Notes: generated by a model not told the origin, from the letters alone. Shown: positions 9,601 through 17,924, numbered from the stretch's first letter. The stretch is 56,776 nucleotides of DNA from an uncultured Pseudomonadota bacterium (GCA_937880875.1 CALGRI010000243.1:1-56776), one strand, 5' to 3'. Program-made: numbers and translations.

Positions 9601-9724
9601 TTTCCACATCAGGTGTAAGCTGGACCGGAAGTTTTTGAAACCCAATAAAACCAAACATAACTATGAGGATGACCCCCACTGCCACAGTTACGGGTTTATG
9701 GATAAAAAAACGGATGATATCCAT
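6602..9724 (-). CDS. RND-family multidrug/solvent efflux permease (HAE1 type)
   Basis: This 1040-residue protein has the duplicated RND layout: one N-terminal helix, a large periplasmic loop, six helices, then a repeat of the same. It opens with FFIHKPVTVAVGVILIVMFG, and TM4 carries GMLVDNSIVVLENI, where the second aspartate of AcrB is Asn, as in many HAE1 relatives. Such pumps use proton import to expel hydrophobic compounds from the periplasm or inner membrane. Its adaptor gene ends directly before its start. No outer-membrane factor gene is nearby, so a TolC-like protein must come from elsewhere. A role in tolerance to phenolic substrates is only suggested by proximity. Confidence 0.92.
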   Translation of the reverse strand: MDIIRFFIHKPVTVAVGVILIVMFGFIGFQKLPVQLTPDVETPLITVNTAWYGATPYEIEKEIIEKQEKVLKGLQGLTEMESSSYNGLGTITLSFKIGTNLDDALLRVSNKMSEVGNYPENVTKPTIESSGANSSPIIWMMLKTTPGNTEPINQFKTFFEDNVRQHLERVSGVGSLLVFGGTDTTLDVIIDAQKMARYNVTINQIIASIRRANQNISAGILGMAKKNYRIRTISQFQTPEDALDVVIFDDGINRVYLRDVAQVEKGYKKEDASVLHSGEQVVVVAVRKEKGANVLNMTDAVEKAVHDLNKTILADNKLILKMVYDQRPYINTATNLVKRNILIGSILAICVLLLFLRSIRATLITGIAIPISAIGCFVFLWLLGRNLNVVSMAGISFAVGMLVDNSIVVLENIDRHRKTGKSAFDAAYEGTKEVWGAILASTATTVAVFLPVIFIQEEAGQLFRDIAIAITSSIFLSLIVSISVIPTLFNLFYRKKNNIKTNRIQKSVIGPFLAGSILKFSTLCMKNAFTRLATIIVFTSLSIGLTFYLLPSAEYLPQGNRNLILNILIPPPGYSVAKQKSIGRYIYKETEPYFKEDGKDGFPQIKEMFFVGADRITLFGGISTHETRASELIPLFSRVMGSIPGVFGVSIQAGIFESGIGKGRTVDVNISGEEMDDIIQAAYALFGVITAKMENTQVRPVPSLEASYPEVKIIPNKEKLAANGLTAEDLGVYVDILMDGRKIEEYRPEGIKQVDLVLKGQPSFASSPEDILNSTIVNSFGDLIRVRDVAGISYSEGMPQINHLERDRTITLQVTPPAELALQSAMDLIENDIIPSLEKTGKLKNVKVGVGGNADKLVETRKALQWNLLLALIITYLLMAALFENFIYPFIILFTVPLAAAGGFVGLFMVNTFIAPQGFDVLSMLGFIILIGTVVNNAILIVHQSLNNVRYNGLFGKEAVADAVKTRIRPIFMSAATSLLAMLPMVLSTGSGSELYRGLGSILIGGLAMSTVFTLFVIPSLLVFVIGFETSNINNTEQLS

Positions 9725-10825
9725 CTATTTTTCTCCAACAATGACAACGCTCTGATCAGGGCGCAACCGTTCGTTCCCTTCAACTATTACTGGCATTCCC
9801 TCTGTAAAATGAGCGTTATCAGCTCCGATCCTGGTCCCCTGATAGGTCACGATATTGACAGGCAGCTGAACCGCCTTTTCTTCCTTGATCGTATAAACAA
9901 AATCTGTTCCCTGAGACTTGAATAATGCATCCCTTGGTATCATCGCCAGTTTTTGCTCGCTGCCCGTGGAAATAAACACGGTGGCTGACATGTTTTGCGC
10001 CACCTTGGTTAACATGGGAATTCGTATTTTTATGAAAACATTTTTGGTTTTTGCATCGGCTATGGGAGACAGATTTTCTATGGTTCCGGTAAGTTCCATG
10101 TTGTATGCATTGATGATAACCGGCACTTGATCGCCAACAGAAACAAATTGCAGCAAGGTTTCCGCCACAGGGACTTTTATAAAAAGGTCATTGACAGACC
10201 CGATACTGGCCAGCTGTTTTCCCTGCTGGACCCAGTCTCCTGAATCCACATTTTTTTCAAGAATAATGCCATCAAAAGGCGCATTAATCACACTTTTTCG
10301 TTTTTGAATCAACAGTTTTTCCAAGATTGTTTCGGCAGACACTTTTTTTAAAAGGGCATCCTTATAAACAAAGGTGGCATCATCATAATCTCTTTCACTG
10401 ATCCCGCCTTTTTTATACAAAGATTCCATTCGTTGATAATTTATTTTTGAATGTTTTATATGGAGGTCTGCCTGCGAAATAAGATTTTTATGAATTAAAA
10501 TTTCTTTTTCAAGTATTTCAGTATCCAGAGTTACAAGAGATATCCCTTTTTTAACCTGATCTCCGGCCCGGACATCTATTTTTGTTACAAGGCCTGAAAC
10601 TTCTGAGGAAACATGGCTGATCCTTTCATAATAAAGCGTACCGATAAAAGACCGGTTCTGTGCCAGTTTTTGAAAAACAATTTTTGAGATGACCACATTG
10701 GCAGGAGGCTGGTCAGGCTGTTTATCCCAGGCATAACCACTTGCGCCACTGATGATGAACAGAATCAACAAAGCTTGAATAACACGCATATATCCTCTCA
10801 TTAAATTTCTTTGTATCCTTTCCAT
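9725..10825 (-). CDS. RND efflux membrane-fusion (adaptor) protein
   Basis: A 366-residue periplasmic adaptor of the HlyD/AcrA type. It has an N-terminal hydrophobic export signal, a lipoyl half-motif SSEVSGLVTKIDVRAGDQVKKG, an alpha-hairpin (about 105-160), the second lipoyl half INAPFDGIILEKNVDSGDWVQQG, then beta-barrel and membrane-proximal domains. It joins the permease encoded immediately downstream to an outer-membrane channel. The longest frame begins at 10825, but a downstream ATG at 10789 has AGAGGA just before it and gives a compact signal peptide, so the true start may be 10789. The stop is followed at once by the permease start. Confidence 0.9.
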   Translation of the reverse strand: MERIQRNLMRGYMRVIQALLILFIISGASGYAWDKQPDQPPANVVISKIVFQKLAQNRSFIGTLYYERISHVSSEVSGLVTKIDVRAGDQVKKGISLVTLDTEILEKEILIHKNLISQADLHIKHSKINYQRMESLYKKGGISERDYDDATFVYKDALLKKVSAETILEKLLIQKRKSVINAPFDGIILEKNVDSGDWVQQGKQLASIGSVNDLFIKVPVAETLLQFVSVGDQVPVIINAYNMELTGTIENLSPIADAKTKNVFIKIRIPMLTKVAQNMSATVFISTGSEQKLAMIPRDALFKSQGTDFVYTIKEEKAVQLPVNIVTYQGTRIGADNAHFTEGMPVIVEGNERLRPDQSVVIVGEK

Positions 10826-10885
10826 ATTAGATGTGCCGATTTTATCCCTACCGACACCTGCCGCCTTGAAAATAAGATATAAAAT

Positions 10886-10897
10886 TAGTTTAAACTA
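10886..10897. promoter_or_regulatory. Perfect 12-bp palindrome upstream of the efflux operon
   Basis: TAGTTTAAACTA is a perfect palindrome about 60 bases upstream of the adaptor gene, in the AT-rich stretch where its promoter should lie. Repressors of efflux operons often bind such sites, but no regulator gene is adjacent and a short AT-rich palindrome can occur by chance. Confidence 0.25.
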
Positions 10898-10980
10898 GTT
10901 ATTTTTTAACAGGATAAAAGTCAAGGTTAAAAAAACCATCCAGTGATAATAAACCGGGGTTGAAACCATTTTAAAAAGTG

Positions 10981-11466
10981 TCAGGCTATTTTGCTCAAAT
11001 CTATTTTTGCTCTCTTCTCTGTTGTTTTGGAATTGTCTGACAGAAAAATAATATCTGGATAAAAGCAATAGAGATGTGACTTGAATTTTTCTAAAAAAAA
11101 ATCTTTGTTTTCAATTATCTGGGCACCGAATATCTGTTTTAAAAAACTGAACTTGGTCACATATTTTTTAACAATCGTTAGATATAAAGCCATTTTTGAT
11201 ACTTTCTCAAGCTTTCCTGACATCTGGAATCCAAAAATCCTATCCATCTGGTCAGAGTCCTGAAAAATAGAAGCAGAAATAATTTTCCCATTTTCTGCGT
11301 ATTGTATATGCCTTGAACTTTCATTGGAAAAAAAATAAAAATTATTGCCATGAAATACAAAATAGACCGGAGATGACCAGGGGATATCATTGTCTGAAAC
11401 TGCAAGAGTCATGACCCTTGTTTCCTTGATAAGACGAATAGATTTATCCTTAACTTTTTTTTCCAT
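10981..11466 (-). CDS. Pyridoxamine-5'-phosphate-oxidase-like flavin-binding protein
   Basis: A 161-residue protein of the split beta-barrel (PNPOx-like / YhbP-like) group. The N-terminal half shows the usual pattern: a helix, TRVMTLAVSDNDIPWSSPVYFVFHGNNFYFFSN, then HIQYAENGKIISASIF. Relatives bind FMN, F420 or haem and many have no known substrate. The C-terminal part (HLYCFYPDIIFLSDNS) fits the YhbP-type extension. It starts three bases after the stop of the upstream metallophosphoesterase gene on the same strand, so the two are probably translated from one message. Confidence 0.75.
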   Translation of the reverse strand: MEKKVKDKSIRLIKETRVMTLAVSDNDIPWSSPVYFVFHGNNFYFFSNESSRHIQYAENGKIISASIFQDSDQMDRIFGFQMSGKLEKVSKMALYLTIVKKYVTKFSFLKQIFGAQIIENKDFFLEKFKSHLYCFYPDIIFLSDNSKTTEKRAKIDLSKIA

Positions 11467-11469
11467 GAA

Positions 11470-12129
11470 TCATCCTCCTACCATCCTTACGATAATATGC
11501 TTTTTTATTGAATCATATATGGCATATTTTGACGCTTCAAAATCATCCCTTGAAAATCCAATGCTCCCTACATTTAAAAGATATTTTTGATTTTCTTCCA
11601 AAGGTATGGTGCAATTTTTTGTAATTCTTTTGCGCAGCACAATTCTGTCTTTGTAGGTGATCAATTTTAATTTGTGGGTATGGCCGGTAAAAAAAATCTG
11701 TTCTTGAGTATTGTTAAACAGGGATTTTAAATAATAATCTGAAACATCATAAATATAAGTGGTTAATTTGTCCGGTGGTGTGCCATGGACAAAATGACAA
11801 TTCTCCAATTTTAAACAGGCCGGGGTATTTTCAAGATAACGAACAGACTTTGTGGAAAGCATTACGATATTATCCAGCAGCGGCTGTTTAATCGCCTTGG
11901 GAAAGCATTCAAGATATTGCCTGTCAAACATGGCCAGTTCATGGTTGCCCCTGACAGAAACCACATTTTTTTCCATTAATAATTTAATGGTCTTTTCAGG
12001 CTGATCACCATATCCGATAATGTCTCCCAGACAGATGAACTGATCAATTTGATATTTTTCCATGTCTTCAAATACAGCCGCCATTTTTGAATAGCAACTG
12101 TGGACATCGGAAAAAACAGCTATTTTCAT
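11470..12129 (-). CDS. Calcineurin-like metallophosphoesterase
   Basis: This 219-residue protein carries all the dimetal phosphoesterase signatures in order: DVHS near residue 8, GDIIGYG near 36, GNHE near 61, a histidine in FVHGTPPD near 113 and GHTH near 148. These bind two metal ions and hydrolyse phosphomonoesters or diesters. Its size and the GDxxGYG form match the YfcE/MJ0936-like group of cytoplasmic phosphodiesterases. The biological substrate is unknown. It forms a pair with the flavin-binding protein gene immediately downstream. Confidence 0.88.
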   Translation of the reverse strand: MKIAVFSDVHSCYSKMAAVFEDMEKYQIDQFICLGDIIGYGDQPEKTIKLLMEKNVVSVRGNHELAMFDRQYLECFPKAIKQPLLDNIVMLSTKSVRYLENTPACLKLENCHFVHGTPPDKLTTYIYDVSDYYLKSLFNNTQEQIFFTGHTHKLKLITYKDRIVLRKRITKNCTIPLEENQKYLLNVGSIGFSRDDFEASKYAIYDSIKKHIIVRMVGG

Positions 12130-12200
12130 ATTTTAGCCTTATTATTAAAAATACATATTAAAAACAATAAGATCTGATAAGGATAAGTAAACCCTGGGGT

Positions 12201-13160
12201 TTATTCATTCTGAGAGTGCCCGGCAAGAATTTTTGCCATAATGGACCCGATACCTCCCCGGGGAGATTCTTCAATAAATGAATTTTTGACGATCTCGTAA
12301 AAAGCCCTGGCAGCCGGTGAAAGGGGTGTGTTTTTTGAATAACCCAAACTGACATCCAGAAATATTTTGATATCTTTTAATTTTCGTGAGGCAAGTTTTT
12401 TCTCTTTGACTTTCTTATCAATAGAGGGTTTTACAAGAAAGGATATCCCATCTCCCCGTTCTACCAGATCGATGATAAACTCGGTATTATTGGATTCCAT
12501 GAAAACATTGGGGACAGCGTTATATTTTTTGTAAAGATCCAGGATCTTTTTCCGGGTGGCAGAGCCTTTTCCCTTCATGATAACCGGTTCCATAACAATG
12601 TCACAAAATTCAAGTTCTTTTTTCCGGGTTAACTGGTGATTCACAGGGAGGACAATGACGATTTCTTCCTGGCTGAAAGGAATAAATTGTATTCTTGAAT
12701 CATTTACTTCCATTTGAGCCACCACCACCACTTCATTTTTAAACTCCCGCAAGCTGTTGATCATAGCCATGGAACTGCCTTCTTCAAGAATAATTTTTAT
12801 GTTTGGATAGGTCCTGTGAAAAACCGAAATAATGGATGGCATAATATGTTTGGCATAGGCTTTTGTACATCCGATTTCCAAAAGTCCCTGATTCAGTTCC
12901 TTCATCTGGGTCAAAATTGTTTCAACCTCATCCTCAATACCAAAGATACGTTCAGATTTTTCAAACAATAATTTCCCCGGGTGGGTGAGGAATAATTTTC
13001 TCCCCTGTTTATTAAACAATTTCATATTATGATAATTTTCAAACAATTTTATCTGGGCAGTCACCGCAGGCTGGGAGATAAAGAGTTTTTCAGCGGCAAT
13101 GGTAAAGCTGCCGTACTTTGCAACATAATAAAATGCCCTCAATTGATTCAAATTGATCAT
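12201..13160 (-). CDS. LysR-type transcriptional regulator, probable regulator of the aromatic cluster
   Basis: A 319-residue LTTR. The winged helix-turn-helix covers residues 1-60 (LNQLRAFYYVAKYGSFTIAA and SQPAVTAQIK), followed by a periplasmic-binding-protein-like effector domain from about residue 90. It is transcribed away from ppsA, and the shared 280-bp intergenic region holds a palindrome fitting the LTTR T-N11-A rule at 13204-13218. This is the typical divergent arrangement in which the regulator senses a pathway compound and activates the adjacent operon. The effector is unknown; a phenol or hydroxybenzoate is an inference. Confidence 0.88.
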   Translation of the reverse strand: MINLNQLRAFYYVAKYGSFTIAAEKLFISQPAVTAQIKLFENYHNMKLFNKQGRKLFLTHPGKLLFEKSERIFGIEDEVETILTQMKELNQGLLEIGCTKAYAKHIMPSIISVFHRTYPNIKIILEEGSSMAMINSLREFKNEVVVVAQMEVNDSRIQFIPFSQEEIVIVLPVNHQLTRKKELEFCDIVMEPVIMKGKGSATRKKILDLYKKYNAVPNVFMESNNTEFIIDLVERGDGISFLVKPSIDKKVKEKKLASRKLKDIKIFLDVSLGYSKNTPLSPAARAFYEIVKNSFIEESPRGGIGSIMAKILAGHSQNE

Positions 13161-13203
13161 TATTCACAATCCTCAATTTAGGTTATTGCGTAAAAAATTT
13201 GTC

Positions 13204-13230
13204 ATAAGAAAAACTTATAAGTCGCATAAG
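13204..13230. promoter_or_regulatory. Candidate LysR operator (ATAAG-N5-CTTAT plus third half-site)
   Basis: ATAAG (13204-13208), five A, CTTAT (13214-13218) is a perfect 15-bp palindrome that satisfies T-N11-A. A third copy of the half-site, ATAAG, follows at 13226-13230. The array ends ten bases before the predicted -35 box of the plus-strand promoter, where LTTR activators usually bind. Confidence 0.6.
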
Positions 13231-13240
13231 TTTATATGAA

Positions 13241-13269
13241 TTGACTCTTTTTTTGTCAACAAATATTAC
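13241..13269 (+). promoter_or_regulatory. Predicted sigma-70 promoter of the pps operon
   Basis: TTGACT at 13241-13246 and TATTAC at 13264-13269 are separated by 17 bases. The LysR-like half-sites lie immediately upstream. Transcription would begin near 13276 and leave an untranslated leader of roughly 165 bases before the ppsA ATG. Confidence 0.5.
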
Positions 13270-13440
13270 TGATTCGACATACTTGCTATCTCAATTAATT
13301 TAACCGGATTTGTTTTTGTACGTTGCCAGCTTCTATCTTAACTTCGCACACTGCTCTTTGTTTTTACAAGTATGGATTAGATTTTCGGGTTTTTAGTTTA
13401 GTCGGTTTTTTAACACTTAATTTTTTAATTGGAGGTAAAA

Positions 13441-15282
13441 ATGGCTGATAAGAGTTTTCCTAATCCCCACGAGGTAGAAACAATCCCCGGCACAGAAGGA
13501 TGGGAGCGAATGTATCCATACCACTATTTCTTTACAACCAAAGATAAAGAAAGGGAAGAATATGAAAACAACATGTTCTGGTTCAACGATGCACTTCACT
13601 ACCCTGAGCCCATGTATCCCTTTGATATTATCTGGGATGAAGCATGGTTCCTTGCGTTATCACAATTCAATACACGGATTTTCATGATTCCACCGGTTTA
13701 TGGGGTTGATCACAGGATCATCAATGGTAATGTCTACATCACTCCTGTTCCCGTAACCGATCCTGAAGAAATTCAGAAAAGGGCTCCTTTATTCATGGAA
13801 AGAGCCGGTTATTATTTTGAAAACTGGGATAAGCTTATAGATCAATGGGAAAAGAAAATGAGAGGGATTATTTCAGACCTTGAAACCCTTGAAATTCCAA
13901 CACTGCCGGCCATGGAAGATATCTCTGTTGTCAAGAACGGGCTTGGAACCTCATCCGGATATGAACTGATCAAAAATTATGACAAGCTGATAGACCTTGG
14001 GATTCGCTGCTGGCAATATCATTTTGAATTTTTAAATCTGGGTTATGCATCCTATGTGATCTTTGTTGACTTTTGTACCAAAGCCTTCCCAGACATTCCC
14101 TTACAGAAAATTACCCAGATGGTTGCAGGGATTGATGTTATCCTTTACCGGCCAGATGAGGAATTGAAAAAACTGGCCAAACTTGCCGTTGAGTTTGACT
14201 TAAGCGCCCAGATTGGAAATGATACCAAAGACATTAAGGATGTCATTGCATCGCTTGAGGGTTCTGAAAACGGAAAAAAATGGATCAGCGCCTGGGATGA
14301 AGCCAAAAATCCATGGTTCAACATTTCAACGGGAACGGGATGGTATCACCAGGATATTTCATGGAACGACAACCTGAACATCCCCATGAGCTCTGTCAGG
14401 ATTTATATTGACAAACTTATGGGCGGCCATTCCATTGACCGACCTGTTGACGCCATCAAAGAAGAACGCAAACGACTTATTGCCGAGTACAGGGGCCTCT
14501 TAAAAACCGATGAGGACATAAAGACCTTTGATCAGCTTCATGGAACAGCTGAACTGGTTTTCCCCTATGTTGAGAACCATATGTTTTACGTAGAGCACTG
14601 GTTTCATTCAGTGTTCTGGAACAAGATGAGAGAAGTTGCCGCCATCATGACCGAGCACAAATTCTTAAAAGGCCAGGAAGATATCTGGTACATGTCCAGA
14701 AGCGAAATCAAGGAAGCCTTATGGGATATTGTGACTGCATGGGCCACTGGAACAAAAGGATATGGCCCCCTGCACTGGCCCGAAGAAGTCGCATGGAGAA
14801 AAGGGGTTTATAAAATATTCAAAGACCACCGCCCCCTTCCCGCCTATGGAACTCCGCCTGAAGTCATTGCCGAACCTTTTACCGTCGTGCTCTGGGGCGT
14901 TACCAATGAAAGCATGGCAGCATGGGCAAAATTAAAGGAAATCGGAGATCCGGACAAGGTCAATGAAATAGAAGGGTTTGCAGGATCGCCGGGTGTTGTT
15001 GAAGGTATTGCCCGGGTATGCCGCTCCGTTGAGGATATCGGTCAGCTCAAGGAGGGAGAAATTCTTGTGGCACCGACCACTTCACCCTCATGGGCACCCG
15101 TATTCCAGAAAATCAAAGGGGTTATCACTGATGTGGGCGGTATCATGAGCCATGCAGCCATTGTCTGTCGCGAATACGGCATGCCGGCTGTTGTCGGAAC
15201 GGGGCAGGCAACTGCCATTATCAAATCCGGCATGAAAATCAAGCTTAATGGCGATACAGGACGAGTTTACATAGAAAGGTAA
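13441..15282 (+). CDS. ppsA: Phenylphosphate synthase subunit A (PEP-synthase-like, phospho-histidine)
   Basis: A 613-residue protein whose C-terminus is the PEP-utilising mobile domain. The signature GGIMSHAAIVCREYGMPAVV puts the phosphoryl-carrying histidine at residue 571, almost the same place as His569 of Thauera aromatica PpsA. The large N-terminal part lacks an ATP-grasp domain and has no other recognised fold. In the known enzyme the histidine takes a phosphoryl group from ATP via subunit B and passes it to phenol. The ATG at 13441 is chosen over an in-frame TTG at 13429 because TTGGAGGT at 13429-13436 is the ribosome-binding site. First gene of the array, directly followed by ppsB. 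Confidence 0.85.
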   Translation: MADKSFPNPHEVETIPGTEGWERMYPYHYFFTTKDKEREEYENNMFWFNDALHYPEPMYPFDIIWDEAWFLALSQFNTRIFMIPPVYGVDHRIINGNVYITPVPVTDPEEIQKRAPLFMERAGYYFENWDKLIDQWEKKMRGIISDLETLEIPTLPAMEDISVVKNGLGTSSGYELIKNYDKLIDLGIRCWQYHFEFLNLGYASYVIFVDFCTKAFPDIPLQKITQMVAGIDVILYRPDEELKKLAKLAVEFDLSAQIGNDTKDIKDVIASLEGSENGKKWISAWDEAKNPWFNISTGTGWYHQDISWNDNLNIPMSSVRIYIDKLMGGHSIDRPVDAIKEERKRLIAEYRGLLKTDEDIKTFDQLHGTAELVFPYVENHMFYVEHWFHSVFWNKMREVAAIMTEHKFLKGQEDIWYMSRSEIKEALWDIVTAWATGTKGYGPLHWPEEVAWRKGVYKIFKDHRPLPAYGTPPEVIAEPFTVVLWGVTNESMAAWAKLKEIGDPDKVNEIEGFAGSPGVVEGIARVCRSVEDIGQLKEGEILVAPTTSPSWAPVFQKIKGVITDVGGIMSHAAIVCREYGMPAVVGTGQATAIIKSGMKIKLNGDTGRVYIER

Positions 15283-15291
15283 GTGATTGTC

Positions 15292-16377
15292 ATGGAAAAA
15301 AGATCTGACTATGTCCTCTGGTTTGAAGAGTGTGATATGCAATCCATTCCCCTTGTGGGCGGCAAAAATGCAAGCCTGGGGGAGCTGTTGAAAGCACAGA
15401 TTCCAGTTCCCCCCGGCTTTGCAATAACCACCAAAGCCTATACCATTTTTCTTGAGCAGGGCAATATCAGAAAGGATATCTTTAAAATCCTGGATGGTAT
15501 CAAGGCCAATGACATGGATTCTGGTGAGGCTGCCAGTAAAACCATCCGGGCACTTATCGAAAGTACCCCCATGAATGATGACCTGCAGGATTATATTGGA
15601 GAATTTTACCGCAGGCTTTCCAAGCGATGCAATGTTCCTGCTGTTCCTTGTGCCATAAGATCCAGTGCAACGGCTGAAGACCTCCCTGGAGCCAGTTTTG
15701 CTGGACAGCAGGACACCTTTCTCTGGATCAGGGGGGTGGATGGTGTTCTAAAATATGTGAAAAAATGCTGGTCAAGTCTTTTTACTGCAAGAGCAATCTA
15801 TTACAGAACAAAAATGGGCTTTCCCCATGAACAGGTGGAAATCTCAGTAGGTGTTCAGAAAATGGCCAATGCGTGGACCGCCGGCGTGATGTTTACATTG
15901 AATCCAGCCACGGGAGATCGGTCCACCATTGCCATTGATGCAAACTGGGGATTCGGCGAGAGTGTCGTGAGCGGGGAATGCACCCCGGATAATTTTATTA
16001 TCAATAAAATCACTGATGAAGTGATTAAAAAAACTGTTTCCTACAAAACTATCCTGTATACCCGTGATCCTGAAAATCATTGCGTTATAAAACAGGAGAT
16101 CCCGGCGGAAAGAGCAGATATTCAATGTGTGATAGATAAAGATGCCATTGAGCTTGCGAAAATCGGAAAGCGTATTGAAAAACATTATGGCAAGCCCATG
16201 GACATCGAATGGGCCATTGATAAGGACACCCCTGGCCAGGCAAAAATCATGATTCTTCAAAGCAGGCCGGAAACGGTCTGGAGCAGTAAAAAAGCAGAAC
16301 CGATCATGAAAGCAAGAGGATCAGCGCTTGAGCATATCTGTGCCGGGCTTATTGCAGGGAAAAAAGTCAATCGTTGA
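15292..16377 (+). CDS. ppsB: Phenylphosphate synthase subunit B (ATP-grasp, PEP-synthase N-terminal-like)
   Basis: This 361-residue protein equals the N-terminal ATP-grasp part of PEP synthase. It has LVGGKNASLGELLKA near the start, IRSSATAEDLPGASFAGQQD near residue 125, MFTLNPATGD, and the closing ILQSRPETVW. In Thauera, PpsB transfers the beta phosphoryl of ATP to the histidine of PpsA, so that classical PEP synthase is split in two proteins. PpsA ends at 15282. A GTG at 15283 is also possible as start, but ATG 15292 gives the family-typical MEKRSDYVLWFEE opening. The downstream gap to the UbiD gene contains a strong hairpin. Confidence 0.85.
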   Translation: MEKRSDYVLWFEECDMQSIPLVGGKNASLGELLKAQIPVPPGFAITTKAYTIFLEQGNIRKDIFKILDGIKANDMDSGEAASKTIRALIESTPMNDDLQDYIGEFYRRLSKRCNVPAVPCAIRSSATAEDLPGASFAGQQDTFLWIRGVDGVLKYVKKCWSSLFTARAIYYRTKMGFPHEQVEISVGVQKMANAWTAGVMFTLNPATGDRSTIAIDANWGFGESVVSGECTPDNFIINKITDEVIKKTVSYKTILYTRDPENHCVIKQEIPAERADIQCVIDKDAIELAKIGKRIEKHYGKPMDIEWAIDKDTPGQAKIMILQSRPETVWSSKKAEPIMKARGSALEHICAGLIAGKKVNR

Positions 16378-16449
16378 CTGCAGCATTGTTTTACCACCAG
16401 TCCGAAAATTCAAGGCCTGGTCAAAAATATAAACCTGTGTACAAAGAAA

Positions 16450-16483
16450 TGCCAACCCTATTTTTGTGTCAAAAGGGTTGGCA
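16450..16483 (+). other. Intercistronic hairpin before the UbiD-like gene
   Basis: A perfect 10-bp inverted repeat, TGCCAACCCT (16450-16459) and AGGGTTGGCA (16474-16483), with a 14-base loop ends eight bases before the AGGAG ribosome-binding site of the next gene. There is no run of T after it, so it is not a standard terminator. An RNA-processing or stability element that sets the ratio of synthase to carboxylase is possible. Confidence 0.6.
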
Positions 16484-16503
16484 ATGACAAAGGAGAAAAA
16501 TTT

Positions 16504-17910
16504 ATGAAAGATATGAGAGATTTTGTGGCTGTCTGTGAGGAAAAAGGGCTGTTAAAACGAATTACAGTTGAAGTTGACTGGAACCTGGAATTATCCCATA
16601 TTGCAAAATTAAATGAGGAAGCCCAGGGCCCGGCACTTTTGTTTGAAAATATAAAGGGGTATAATTCGCCCGTTATAACAAGTGTCTGCACAACGGTACA
16701 GCGACTGGCAATTATTATGGGAATGCCCGAAAATTCAAGTCTTACTGATCTTTATAATGGCTGGGCTCAAAAAGCAAAAAAACCCATACCACCCAGATAT
16801 GTAGAAAAGGCCCAGGCTCCCTGCAAAGAAAATATCATGATGGGTGATGATGTGGATCTATACAAATTCCCAATACCCCACTACTATCCTCTGGATGGGG
16901 GCAGGTATTATGGCACGGCCCATTTCATCATCTCAAAAGATCCTGATTCCGGATGGGTGAACCTTGGGACCTATCGAAGCCAGCTTCTGGGCAAAGACAA
17001 AATCGGTACCCAGTTTATCAAAGGCAAACATGCTGATATCATGCTGAAAAAATACCAGGCCCTGAAACAACCCATGCCCGTGGCGTCGGTTTCCGGATGT
17101 GACCCGATACTGTTTCTCGTGGGAGCTGCCAGGATAGGAGCATTTACAAGTGAATATGATGTTGCCGGAGCCTTTAGAGGTGAAGCGGTAGAAGTTGTAA
17201 AAGGCGAAGTGGTTGACCTGCCCATTCCTGCCCATGCGGAAATGGTTGTTGAAGGGTTTGTGGATGCAGATAAATTCATGGAAGAGGGCCCTTTTGGTGA
17301 ATATACGGGGTATTATTCAGGTGTGGGAACGGATCCCAGAAACTTTATCGATATTAAATGTGTAACTTACAGAAACAATCCCATCCACTGGGGAACCACG
17401 GTTGGTCGTGCTATAACAGATACCCACATGACTATGGCATTGTCCTATGGTGCCACCCTCTGGCAACAGCTCAATGAAATGAATATTCCGGGTTTAAAAG
17501 CGGTTTATTGTCCGCCGGAAGGGGCCGGACGATTTCTTGCCATTATCTCCATGAAACAGATGTACCCAGGGCACGTGGATCAGGTTCTTACTGCATCCAT
17601 TTCAACGGAAATGGGCGCCTATGGCCTTAAGACAGTGATTGTTGTGGATGAAGATATTGATCCATGGGATATCTCGCGGGTGATGTATGCCTTGAGTTTC
17701 AGATTCCAGCCCAACCGTTCCCAGGTCATCAAGAGAGGACGGTCTACCCCACTTGATCCCTCATTGCCAATCAATGCAAGATGGATCACTGGACGACTCC
17801 TTTTAGATGCGACTATCCCCTATGAATGGGAGCACAAACCCATCCCCATCACGCTTGATCCAGACGTTGTTGCAAGGGTTAAGGCAAGATGGTCTGAGCT
17901 TGGATTATAA
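16504..17910 (+). CDS. UbiD-family prenylated-FMN (de)carboxylase, phenylphosphate carboxylase-like
   Basis: A 468-residue UbiD protein with the family segments GGRYYGTAHFIISKD (about 132-146), the Arg-containing GTYRSQLLGKDKIG, HAEMVVEG (244-251) and EGPFGEYTGYYSG (261-273). UbiD enzymes use prenylated FMN made by UbiX, and a ubiX gene lies 4 kb downstream in the same array. Next to ppsAB the likely role is para-carboxylation of an aryl phosphate or phenol to a 4-hydroxybenzoate-type acid. Thauera uses two UbiD-like subunits plus two small ones, whereas only this one UbiD is present here. A direct decarboxylase role cannot be excluded. Confidence 0.85.
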   Translation: MKDMRDFVAVCEEKGLLKRITVEVDWNLELSHIAKLNEEAQGPALLFENIKGYNSPVITSVCTTVQRLAIIMGMPENSSLTDLYNGWAQKAKKPIPPRYVEKAQAPCKENIMMGDDVDLYKFPIPHYYPLDGGRYYGTAHFIISKDPDSGWVNLGTYRSQLLGKDKIGTQFIKGKHADIMLKKYQALKQPMPVASVSGCDPILFLVGAARIGAFTSEYDVAGAFRGEAVEVVKGEVVDLPIPAHAEMVVEGFVDADKFMEEGPFGEYTGYYSGVGTDPRNFIDIKCVTYRNNPIHWGTTVGRAITDTHMTMALSYGATLWQQLNEMNIPGLKAVYCPPEGAGRFLAIISMKQMYPGHVDQVLTASISTEMGAYGLKTVIVVDEDIDPWDISRVMYALSFRFQPNRSQVIKRGRSTPLDPSLPINARWITGRLLLDATIPYEWEHKPIPITLDPDVVARVKARWSELGL

Positions 17911-17924
17911 GGAAAGGATAAATC

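Noticed and set aside
13429-13440. TTG start giving a four-residue extension of PpsA
   Set aside because: The TTGGAGGT there is the ribosome-binding site for ATG 13441.
13161-13440. Sigma-54 promoter for the aromatic array
   Set aside because: I looked for a GG-N10-GC arrangement with TGGCAC/TTGCA context before ppsA and before the other operons and found none that was convincing.
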